A DNA stretch of 64,000 nucleotides from Epiperipatus broadwayi (lineage: Eukaryota > Onychophora > Udeonychophora > Euonychophora > Peripatidae): NCBI GenBank assembly GCA_028023455.1, contig JAQFVV010013366.1, forward strand, positions 64,001-128,000. The letters run 5' to 3'. The first letter of the stretch is position 1. Each line of letters starts with the position of its first letter. Under the pieces are notes generated by a model. That model ran no database searches. It was given only the letters and a program-made list of their open reading frames with translations, and had not been told where the DNA came from. Shown here piece by piece: positions 47,893 through 57,362 of the stretch. The position numbers and the translations under genes were made by a program.

Positions 47893-48790
47893 CTTTGTTT
47901 TAAATTTGTTTTAAAGTTTTTGTGTCCGAGTTGTTATTTCTCCACATGGATGCATGAAATCACGATACATTTATAATTGAAACAGACATATAGATTTTGC
48001 ACAAAAGGTAAACATAAAAGTGTTATAATAATTTTGAGAATTTATTGGTATGTTAAAATTAAAAGATCATAATTTTATATTATTTATTGGTCATAAGTCG
48101 GTTGCCACAATATTACATTAAATTATATGCTAATGTTGCCACACGTATTCTGTTGTCAGATTATTAAAATACTACCACGTACGTATTTATTTATTTCATT
48201 TAGGAAGAAATAAGATTATATTATATTATTATTGTTATTATTATTTTATTATTATTAGTTGCTGTGTAGTAGATTATGACATAAAATTCCCTTTTCATAT
48301 TTTACTACCGTAATTTTAAATCAGTTAGAATACAATTTATGAACCTGAGATTTTATTTTATTTTACTTCATTTTATTTAATTAAGCTAGATTCTTGTTAT
48401 AAAGAAGATTAAGATATGATTATTATTTTAATCGTAGTGCATAGAGCTTAGAAAGTCGTAAGAATACTATGAGTTAGTTATTTGGTATAGTAAAAAAAAG
48501 AGGGGATAGTGTTCTTATGCCATTGAGGTAGTATCGTGTGGATAATGTCTCAATGTAGTCTATCTCGTTCCCCGTATTGTCACTCCATGTCTCATGAAAA
48601 TAGTAAATATTTGTTAATTCATTTTAAAATTGAATCGAATTTGTATTTTAAAATTAGAGCTAGTAATCATTTTAATTAATGCTGAATATTTCATTTATTT
48701 ATTTGTTAACTGAGCTAGAACCCGTAATATTCGTAATAAACAGTATATTTTGGGGTGAGAACGCGCGGGGGGAGGTTAGAATATATATAT

Positions 48791-49084
48791 GAGAGTATTA
48801 TTAAAAATCATATAATCACTAGTTAGATAGCATTCTGAACATGGAGAACCATTTATTTCAAATAATTTGTTTTAATGATAGCAAGATTGTATACATATAC
48901 TACAAAAAACAGCCTTCAAATTAATTGCAGGGTGAAGTCTCAACAGCTCCTTCCCCCCTAAAATCACAGAAGAACTATTTAAAGGCTAACTGCTATCAAA
49001 TGAAGATTTGTTTCCTTGTCTTAAGAACAGGTAGATACTCAAATTATGATCAATAAATGAATAGCCAATTCAGTTGTCTATGGT

Positions 49085-49124
<40 letters not shown>

Positions 49125-50061
49125 GCATATATTGCAGATACAATTCTAATGAAAGCACTGTATTACATAGTCTAAACAGTTTAAGAGTGGCATTATATTT
49201 TAATTTTCTAATATCAGTTTACTTGATTTTTGTTTATTACTACTTCCTGTTGTAGGTATTAATTTTCTCATTAACAGGATCAAGAATTAATGTGGCTGAT
49301 TACTTCAGAAATGGAATGTAGTTCTGTCACATGAGATCACTGTTTTAAGCCATTCTGGAATAACATAACTATAAGTCTTTTTGTTTAAGTGCTAAAATTG
49401 TGAAATAGCAAATACTGATTTATATTCATTAAATTTTTTTTGAAGGAGCTAGTATTTTTCAGGAAGTTCAGTAAAGACCAGAAGTTTTACCTCAACATAT
49501 TTAGTCCTGCCTCCAATAATTGAATTTTTTTTGGAATAACCAAAAATTTTAACTTTGCACAGTTTATTAAATATTTCTGATTATTTTTAAACATTAATTC
49601 TATAATATTTATTTAAAACCAAAAGAATATATGTATACATTTTGATTTTATTCATATATGATTTATTTTTAAAAATAGAAGTTAGTATTTTGATCACAAT
49701 GTTAACTACAGAAATTATGCCATTAAGATGATGACACCATACAACACTCATCTCATAATGTTATTACTTACCATTATTAACCCTGATATGATATTTTGAA
49801 ATACTGTAAAATTATAAGACAACTTTTAATATTTTAAAGCATAATTTTATAGACTTATCAGAAATTTTCATGTGCCCATTTCTATATAATAAAAATTTTA
49901 TACCAAAATGAAAAAATGAGTAGTGACAACATCATGTTATTAAATGATTAATTAAAATATTTTAGGAATGACATATATGACATTAATATCAAAATGGTTA
50001 ATGATTTAGTTAAATGTAATTTTAAAAGAAAGGATAGTATGAGGAATTTTCATCCCTGGTT
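48791..50061. other. AT-rich intronic sequence
   Basis: No gene recognised; includes the CA/TA microsatellite at 49083-49126. Confidence 0.5.
49083..49126. repeat. (CA)n(TA)n microsatellite
   Basis: GGTACACACACACACACAT followed by a TA run. Confidence 0.9.
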
Positions 50062-50190
50062 GATATAGAAATCATCATCATCATCATCATCAACCCTTAT
50101 CAATCCTCTGCAGGATGAAGGTCTCTCCAAGTTCAATCCATCTTTTCCTATCTTTAGCTTCTCTTCTCCACATCATTCCTGCACATATTC
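50062..50190 (-). mobile_element. RTE-like LINE 3' terminal fragment
   Basis: In reverse complement this matches the last ~100 bp of the element at 8102-8478 (AGAAGAGAAGCTAAAGATAG, GGATTGA, AGACCTTCATCCTGCAGAGG) and ends in (ATG)n, seen here as (CAT)n at 50068-50091. Confidence 0.7.
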
Positions 50191-50299
50191 CTTGATATTA
50201 TGAGAATTTAAATAGAATAAAAAATTAAAAAATCAAACATAACACATTTTACTTATTCTTCAAATGTTTTATATTTCATTTAATTACATTAACATCTGC

Positions 50300-50430
50300 C
50301 ATTTGCTGTTTGTCACAGTAGATAGAGTATCCAACTTAGGATTGGGAGATGCTAGGATCAACTCTGGCGCTCACAGATCTGGTGTTCAACCTTTTTATGA
50401 ACTCCTGAGCAATAAAGCCATATGCCTTTT
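50300..50430 (+). mobile_element. Family C tRNA-derived SINE
   Basis: A box CAGTAGATAGAGTATCC, B box region GCTAGGATCAACTCTGG, and the shared end CTTTTTATGAACTCCTGAGC that also closes the units at 18.6-19.1 kb. Confidence 0.55.
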
Positions 50431-50576
50431 TTAACTTCTTACTAATATCTTTAAAATTATAAACATTAAATGCAATAGCTGTTTGCTGTTTTACAATGAA
50501 TCAAAAAATATTTAAATTATAAATAATATAAACTGTCACAATTTTAATTTTATCATTTTCCAAAACTCCAAGAATC

Positions 50577-50680
50577 TTTTTTTTTTTCACGTGTCATAGC
50601 ATTGGCCGGGAAGCGAACCCACAACCTGGGCAACTGCTTGTAAGTCAGTCATGCTGACCTCTCGTCCACCAATGCTTGAC
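50577..50680 (-). mobile_element. tRNA-Gly-derived SINE, copy 3
   Basis: Minus strand: GGTGGACGAGAGGTCAGCAT head, B box GGGTTCGCTTCCCGG, then GACACGTGAAAAAA. It has extra bases in the anticodon arm relative to copy 2. No clear target duplication. Confidence 0.72.
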
Positions 50681-51179
50681 AAATCATTTTAAACAGTCAC
50701 AGTAATATCAAAGAAATTATCCAGGGTGTTGTTCAAACTTACATACCCAATAAAAACAATACTTAAATATGGGCTATAAGTAAAAGGAATACCAGTATAT
50801 TGTGTGTTAGTGGCTCATTCTGATGTTTCCTCAGAGTCATAATATGTCTTCTAAATTCATTACCATTGACCAGCTGTAATGGCTTGATAAAACATTCAAT
50901 ACAACTCTGTTAAAATCTCTATTCAAAATAGAAGTTTACCTATTAAAATAACAACAACAAAAATACCTAGGTAAGGCTAGTAATACATGATCACCATTAA
51001 TTATGATGTTGATTTCTCATTACAGTTATTCTCACATCTCATACTTAACACATTATAAATTCCAATAAGCTGTACTATAAATTACCAAATGTTTATAGAG
51101 TCAGGTTATAAAATAAGGAAGTCTTTTCAAGACTTCATGAAACGCACATGTACCCACTAACATCTTTACCCTAAAGTTT

Positions 51180-51305
51180 GGGTCAAGTGAAGTACAGAAA
51201 TTTTTTCAAGTTGTAATCATGTTTTTTTTTTTTAAGATAGTAGGTCCACAACCAAGCCAACTAGTTATCCGATATTGGTCAACAAATGAGCATCTAGTTA
51301 TCATA
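51180..51305 (+). repeat. Family G SINE body fragment
   Basis: AGCCAACTAGTTATCCGATA...CATCTAGTTATCAT matches the second half of the SINE at 28600-28805; the tRNA-like head is not recognisable. Confidence 0.4.
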
Positions 51306-51544
51306 TTTTTAGTTAAAGAGTAAAGTTCCTAGTTTAATCTAGGTTGATCATAGGAGCACCAAAGCATTTTACCAAAGTAAAAAAAAAAATGATTATGATA
51401 TGATGCAGCCTTATTGGACAAAAACTATCATGTTGCAAAAAGCACTAAGTTTATGATGTAATTTTAAACAAATAGATGTCATTGATACCCATAAAAATAA
51501 ATTGATTTATTTTAATGATAATCATTAAAATAATTTAAAACAGA

Positions 51545-52060
51545 ATTACAATAATACAACATCACATGATCACCATAAACTGTTAAAAGAGCAGCAAACT
51601 CTTCACTCAGTGCAAGCTCTTAACAATCAATGGATACTAGAAGGTTTGTGCATAAAATCACAATCTTTAACGTCTCTAATTGTAGGATTATGATGATTAT
51701 GGTTATTAAAATCTCAAAGACACCAAAATGTATAGATACTGAAATGGGTTCAGATCTACATGAATATACAAGGGAATGTTGTCTTCATTTTAGGTTCATA
51801 GCTTCATACTTAACTAAAGAAATAAAAGATGGCTGCTGGAGGGTTGCATTAGATCCAAAGATTTAGATGCAGTGCTCACAGATTCAAGGCACCTCACTGA
51901 TGAATGCTACAAGCTAGAAACTAATGTGGGCATATTGGATGACTACTATTAAATAAGGATTTTATGCACAAACCTTGTAGTATCCATTGATTGCTATGGT
52001 TTGCATTGAAATCTGTTACTGTTTTAACCAAAATAGCATAAGAAATTTATGCTGAAATGA
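51545..52060 (+). repeat. Family B repeat, copy with full-length body
   Basis: Starts with ACATCACATGATCACCAT in fold-back orientation, then the plus body ending TGCTATGGTTTGCATTGAA. Hammerhead-like core: CTGATGA (51897-51903), ATGCTACAAGCTA, GAAA (51917-51920), CTAATG, TGGG. The cleavage-site base is G here, which hammerheads do not accept. Confidence 0.65.
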
Positions 52061-52064
52061 CATG

Positions 52065-52935
52065 TATGTAGAATTAGCATTCATAATCAACAGGATACAT
52101 GCTGAATCAAAATGGGATGAGTAAATTCGTGTATATTTTAACAATTTAAACAAAAAAAAAAAAAACATTTATTTTTTTAGTTCTTTAGTATACCAAATGC
52201 ATTTTTTTAAATTCTTTAATTACGAAATAATATATACTAACCAATTCTTTCTTGATATATAAGTCAGTTAAAATAATATTTTTTTATAAATCTAAATCTT
52301 CAATTTAATAGTTAATAAAACAGATCCAGAATATATTAAAAAAAATGTAGCGATTGTACCTATTTTATCCAATAATTAGCAGTAAATGTGCAGAAAGACG
52401 TATTTAGAATATGTAAATATAATAACTGTCAAGCAAATTAATTTAAAAATGACTGGTGATAACAACTTACGAAAAAAAAGTTGATTAATAGTATTTCAAA
52501 TGATATAGTGTTTATTAATTGATACAGAAGATAATGCTGTTTATTTTTAAAAGTCGTTTTTTCTTAATGTATTTTAATTAATTTGGACTATAAGATGAGA
52601 TTTTAACAGCTGAAACTAATTATGTAATTGTTTGTTTAAAGATGTTATGCCAATGTATTCTGCATCTAATTAGTTTGTGAGAAAACTGACAAAAAAAACC
52701 CTGAACATATAATAAACTGATTTCACTCCAACGTACTCTCAATTATCATTAGTTAACACAATTTATAGATACGTATAAAACATAAAATGTCATCAATACA
52801 GATGTGATGCTGATATTGTTTCAACACATTGATTTAATTATTTTTCAAATCGTTTGCAACGGCTAAAAACCTAGTCTAGATACATAATTTTATAAAGAGT
52901 TTATATGTAATATTTGACTACAATTATAATATATA
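52065..52935. other. AT-rich intronic sequence
   Basis: No gene or named repeat seen. Confidence 0.5.
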
Positions 52936-52939
52936 TACT

Positions 52940-53345
52940 GACTTCAAATGGAATTAGAAGGGATTCGAACACAGACTGACTTAAAGTCAGCATGGGTATG
53001 GCAACAATATTGGCATCAGCAAAGACTTTCAGCTTTCCATCATCAGATTTTCCATAATATGAATGGCGGAAGAGTTGGAGGGTAGCGAAGATTGAAGCCT
53101 GTCCATTAAACTTTGAAGATTTACTAACTTAATATAAACTGAGCACTGATTAAAAATATGTGTGGGAAGTAATGATCTGGACTAACTGATGAGTGCTGAT
53201 TCAGCATAAAATAAGGATATTGGAGATCGTGTATCTTTTTCACGTGTACGTGGTCATGTGTATCAGTCATATAAGATGGAGTGGATAGCTAAGGGGAGCT
53301 TGGAAGGTTGTGTGAAACCTCCTCTAATCATTTATACGTATAGGC
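52940..53345 (+). repeat. Family A hammerhead repeat, copy 6
   Basis: Near full-length plus-strand copy starting with AGAAGGGATTCGAACACAGA and including the GCCTGTCCATTAAAC body. The core at 53166-53235 has CTGATGA and a good stem II (GTGCTG with CAGCAT) but AAAA for GAAA, and stem III is disrupted. Confidence 0.75.
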
Positions 53346-53459
53346 ACAATCTGTCATATGGTTTTGCGAGTACTACATACATCGGATCAATTCTATGTGC
53401 ACACACACACATTAATGAAAACAAATACAATTACTTCTTTAAACAGCTGCATTAGTATT

Positions 53460-53905
53460 TCAACCAGAAGACTGGTTGGTATTCATCAGAAATTAAAACA
53501 AAATAGCATGCTCCAAAATTTAAAAGCTAAAATTTGAATATTAAAATTTATTTGCATATCTAATAATGCATTTGTGTATGTTGATGATTTAAAATTGGTC
53601 ACATTGCAAAATAAGTTTTCTCCACAACAGAGACAAAAGTTGTTTTTTTGCTATTTATAAATTTAAAACTTTACACCCTTGTGGTGTGAACATGAACATA
53701 GGCAATATTATGTCCTTGAATTATCTAGTTTCCTAATGCTCTATTTTTTATTTAATTATTTTTGTTTAGTATGTTATCCAATAAGATATAATACAACATA
53801 TATATATATTTGAAATCTAATTTTAATTTGAATATGCAATCTTTTGTACACATGATGTTGTGCATGCAATTTCTGTGAAGACATATATATATATATATAT
53901 ATTGC
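53460..53905 (-). repeat. Family D repeat, inverted copy
   Basis: Matches 54180-54830 in the opposite orientation (AAATTTTAATATTCAAATTT, then the CTGATGA-hairpin-GAAA block). Minus-strand CTGATGA is at 53483-53489, an AACCAG-CTGGTT hairpin at 53462-53477, then GAAA. Five bases between CTGATGA and the hairpin are unlike a standard hammerhead. Confidence 0.5.
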
Positions 53906-53909
53906 ATAA

Positions 53910-54840
53910 TTGTTTAATGAGATTTATTTAAACATTTTTGAATTAATAATTTCATTTTTTTTTTGTAGTCAAGTTGAAATCTTGTGTTTATATAAACACA
54001 TTAGACCATATATAAAGATGGATTTCCAACTTTATTGTTTAAAAGTGATTGCTTTGATGACAACAGAGATTGTTAAAATACTTCCATGTATTTACATTAA
54101 TACCTATCTAGCTTTGAGAATTAATAGCTTCATTACCTAAGTAATACATAGCTGAAGTGCAGTTATAATTGACTATTTATTGGCCTGCATTCATAACAGG
54201 TTACGTTTATTTGTTGAATAAGGTTTATTTAAACTTCTTGAAATTAATAATTTCATTTTTTGCAGAATTGCAATCTTTACTATCTATACAATCAAATTAG
54301 ACCATAGAAAAAAATGGATTTCTAGAGGTTGCCTTGACAACAGATTGGGATTGTTATTAACAGTGTTTAAGTGTTTTTTTTCATATGTCATAGCATCAGC
54401 CGGGAAGCGAACCCGTGACAACCGTCTACAAGCAACTGCATGATCGCAAGGTGACTGCGCTGACCTCTTGGCTACCAACGCTTGACTGTGTTTAAGTGTT
54501 GACTGCTTTCATGTATATATATAATTTATTCTGCAAAGTTTCATAAGAATGTCATTAAGGTTTTTCTTTTGTCTTTTTATAAAGCAATAAGATATTTATT
54601 ATGATGTCTCACAGATTAATTGATTAAGAAAGGTTTGGTTAAGAAAGATTTGTTTAAAAAATGATTTTAATCTATAGGAAAGAATTGCATTATCAGATAT
54701 GGAAATGAATTTTAACATTTAAATTTTGAAGGAATCCATTTTGTTGTAATTTTGATGAAAACCAGTCTTCTGGTTCAAATATTAAAGTGGTTGTTTGGAG
54801 AAAATTGCTTGTGTTTTTATTTGTATTCCTTTTAGTTAGT
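53910..54840 (+). repeat. Family D repeats, two direct copies
   Basis: GAGATTTATTTAAACATTTT at 53910-54090 and a longer copy at about 54205-54840 share the TTAGACCATA...GGATTTC segment. The longer copy carries TTGATGA (54752-54758) next to a perfect AACCAG-TCTT-CTGGTT hairpin (54760-54775), and is interrupted by a tRNA-Gly SINE at 54374-54485. A third fragment at 55755-55835 lacks the SINE. Confidence 0.55.
54374..54485 (-). mobile_element. tRNA-Gly-derived SINE, copy 4 with 13-bp target duplication
   Basis: Minus strand: GTTGGTAGCCAAGAGGTCAG, B box GGGTTCGCTTCCCGG, ATGACATATGAAAAAA. GTGTTTAAGTGTT flanks it on both sides. It is inserted in a family D repeat whose empty counterpart is at 55755-55835. 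Confidence 0.8.
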
Positions 54841-55027
54841 TAATATATTTATTATTTATTCAAAAATCTCATCAAAATGCAAACATTAAAAGCCTAAAGC
54901 TAATCTAGTCAATAAAATAATAAAAATTATGCCCAATTCACAAACAGACCAGACTAGCCAAAGAAAATAAGTTGTAAAATACAACTAATGGTTTCACAGC
55001 TACCAGTAGACTTCTCAAGTATAAAGG

Positions 55028-55112
55028 ACTGATATATATATATATAAACATAAACCATATCAAATATATATATATATATATATATATAAACATAAACCAT
55101 ATCAAATATATG
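55028..55112. repeat. (TA)n with tandem duplicated spacer
   Basis: Two TA runs, each followed by the same AAACATAAACCATATCAAAT spacer, a direct duplication of about 40 bp. Confidence 0.85.
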
Positions 55113-55114
55113 TA

Positions 55115-55754
55115 ATAATTAAAGAAACAAATCATAACATTTAATTTTTAACAGTAAATAATAACTAAATTGCAGCCATGCAATCATTAGCAAATTTAGT
55201 GTGCAGTTGATAATAATTACATGTCAATAATTGTTTCTGCAATTTAATGCTTATTTAAAGTATATGGTTGAGTGATGATGATGATGTATCAGCAGTTGAA
55301 AACAATTCTGCAATTTAGGTATGATTTAATATTTAAAAGTTAAACATTATAATGATTTGTTTATTTATTTATTTCACACATACTGTTTATGAGATTCAGG
55401 TGGAGCATGGACAAATGATAAACTTTTTCTCTTTGCTGCAAACATGATTATTTCTAATGACACTGCATGTAAATAAAAACTATAATGTAAAATACTATTA
55501 CAATATATTTGCTTCAATATTGTATAATTATGCATATCTGTCTGTGAATAAATCTCAAAGTAATACAAACATTTACATAATTCATAAAGATGGGAAAACA
55601 TTTCTAACTGAATTGTAACACTATGCAATTTTGCTGCTACCTAAAGACAAAAATAATGCCTGTTATTTACTTTAAAATACCAGTGGAAGACAATGTAGGC
55701 TTAAAAGATTATTATTATTAACTTGTTAGCAGTTTTGTATATATATATTGTTAA
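55115..55754. other. AT-rich sequence with a minus-strand exon-like frame
   Basis: Minus strand 55643-55374 is open for about 89 codons after GTCTTTAG (VAAKLHSVTIQLEMFSHLYE ... ESHKQYV, stop, then AATAAATAAATAAA). It resembles an acceptor plus terminal exon, but I recognise no family, so it is not called a gene. Confidence 0.3.
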
Positions 55755-55835
55755 AATGAGGTTGTCATAGCAACAGATTGAGATTGTTATTGATATTATT
55801 GTCTAAGTGTTGACTGGTTTTAATAATTATATAGT
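55755..55835 (+). repeat. Family D fragment, unoccupied SINE site
   Basis: Matches the sequence on both sides of the SINE at 54374-54485 (CAACAGATTGAGATTGTTAT, then GTCTAAGTGTTGACTGGTTT) without the insertion. Confidence 0.6.
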
Positions 55836-55839
55836 TTTC

Positions 55840-57170
55840 TATGCCGGCATATTGGATAATTTTCAGAAAATTAGTGCATGGCGAACTTAGTCATTCCACA
55901 GAAGTCGGTAAATAAGTGTCTACTTATTAATGGGTAAAAATATAGATTCCAGGTTACCCTTCACTACTAATTCGTACAAGGGATGAGTCAAACCTTAACC
56001 AGACTTACTAGAATGTTACTGATGAGTTTTCATCATTCTTCTGTTCTCAGCATATGATCATATTATAAATATATATTTTAAAACATCATAAATAAAGGAA
56101 AAGAGTCAAATAAATAAAATCTAATATTATCCCATTTCATGGAACAAACAAGTCCAGATAGTTTACTAAGATAATTCACAATTCCTGAAGAAACAAACTT
56201 GTAAACAATGTATACCTTTTGTATAACAATGCTAATCTGTTTTGTCTATATCTTTTATCTAGCCATCAGAATTTAATCTAATATTGTAATATCATTATTA
56301 CTATAATACTTTTCCAAATATAACAATTAAAAAAGGAAAGGCATATGAAAGTGAGAGAAAGATTTATATTTATAATTATTAACCCTCAATGGCTACAAGA
56401 AGTGTTATACCACTAGAAATATTAACATGCCTTCATTTTATAGAATTTTATAAACTGAGTAGGTGCTTGCCTCAGTACATTTCTAGGATTAACTATATTT
56501 GTAAAAACTAACTTAGTTCGCATTTTGTTGGCAGAATCTAAGTTTTATATCACGTTTTTGACATTTAGTAGTATATCTAACCACTGTATAGTATAAAGTT
56601 AAATAATTTTATTTATCTTTTGTGATCAACGATTGTTATTATTTTGACCTTTTTATCAAATATTTTAATACTTATTGTAAATACAGTTTATATATATAAA
56701 AAAATGAAATTTATTTCATTACAATAACACATCATAATTTTACTAAAAGAAAACAATCAATACATTCCAGTTAGTAGGATATAAAATAAAGAAAATGTAT
56801 TTTTTCCAATATTTGTGATCTATGATTATATTTCATTTTACTTTTTATATAAATATTATTATACCTATAGTAAATAATGATTGTAATAAATAAAATGAAA
56901 TTTATTTCTTTATAATAGCAGATAGTAATTTACTAAATAAAGTAAACAACACATCCCAGTTTGAAGCTTCATTTTATGCATCAATGGTTATATTTTTTCC
57001 ACTTGATTTTTTTTACAAGATTGTAATAATTATTGTAAATAATGCTTAGAATAAAAAATAAAAATAAATTTGAAACCTTAATTATATGACAAAACATTTT
57101 TCACCTGAACAGTATTATATACCACTTGATAACATTTACATTGGTTTGCTTAAATGTTTCAAATATTACT
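55840..57170. other. AT-rich intronic sequence with a diverged duplication
   Basis: About 56590-56760 and 56790-56960 look like two diverged direct copies (TTTATTT...GATCAACGATTGTTAT...AAATTTATTTC). No coding. Confidence 0.4.
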
Positions 57171-57174
57171 TAAT

Positions 57175-57362
57175 ATATAAGGGATTATAACTCAAACTAT
57201 CACATGACCCTCAACTCTCCATGCCATCTCATATTGCTGACCCATCTGATCACACACAAGTTGAAAAGATAAATAATCACCAATATACATATTTCATGCT
57301 AAACCAGAACTCATCAGTTGGTCCAGATCGCCATCTCCACACAAACATACAATCCATGTGCT
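57175..57362 (-). repeat. Family A hammerhead repeat, copy 7, cut by an inverted-repeat element
   Basis: Left part of a family A copy, including the ribozyme, which stops where the inverted-repeat element at 57363-59712 begins. The remainder of the copy was not found on the far side. Confidence 0.7.
57272..57332 (-). ncRNA. Hammerhead ribozyme, type I (family A copy 7, core intact)
   Basis: Minus strand: inner stem I ACCAA, CTGATGA (57311-57317), stem II GTTCTG with TAGCAT using G-U pairs, GAAA (57292-57295), near-palindromic ATATGTAT stem III, then A, TTGGT and part of the outer stem I. All invariant core bases are present. Confidence 0.78.

Larger units (their letters stand above)
43852..47946 (+). 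other. LTR-like segment spanning the two units
   Basis: Read as an LTR: it starts TGTTCTTATGCC straight after a purine run (AATAAGGGGGATAG) and ends TTTCTCCACA, 54 bp after AATAAA at 47887-47892. The same start recurs at 48510 after AAAAAAAAGAGGGGATAG, and the same end occurs at 43238. That leaves 613 bp (43239-43851) and 563 bp (47947-48509) as 'internal' sequence with no coding. TGT...ACA ends, a poly(A) signal near the end and a preceding polypurine tract are LTR hallmarks. Over 4 kb is very long for an LTR and the primer-binding site (TGGATGCATGAA) was not matched to a tRNA. Confidence 0.45.
44138..48790 (+). repeat. Tandem ~5-kb non-coding unit 2
   Basis: 4653 bp, direct repeat of unit 1, from TGTGCCCTTATCTATAGGTC to AGAATATATATAT at 48790. 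Divergence from unit 1 is substantial, with many indels, so the duplication is not recent. Landmarks occur in the same order as in unit 1. Confidence 0.85.

Noticed and set aside
50800-50910. Possible upstream dystrophin exon on the minus strand
   Set aside because: Checked for a DWL-type spectrin pattern and splice sites; it reads instead like a retroelement end (CTCTGAGGAAACATCAGAAT).
53258-53455. Plus-strand frame over a family A copy
   Set aside because: Lies across repeat sequence and has no counterpart in other family A copies.
55374-55643. Exon-like minus-strand frame after TCTTTAG with a stop followed by AATAAA
   Set aside because: Splice-like edges are easy to find in AT-rich sequence and the peptide matches nothing I know.
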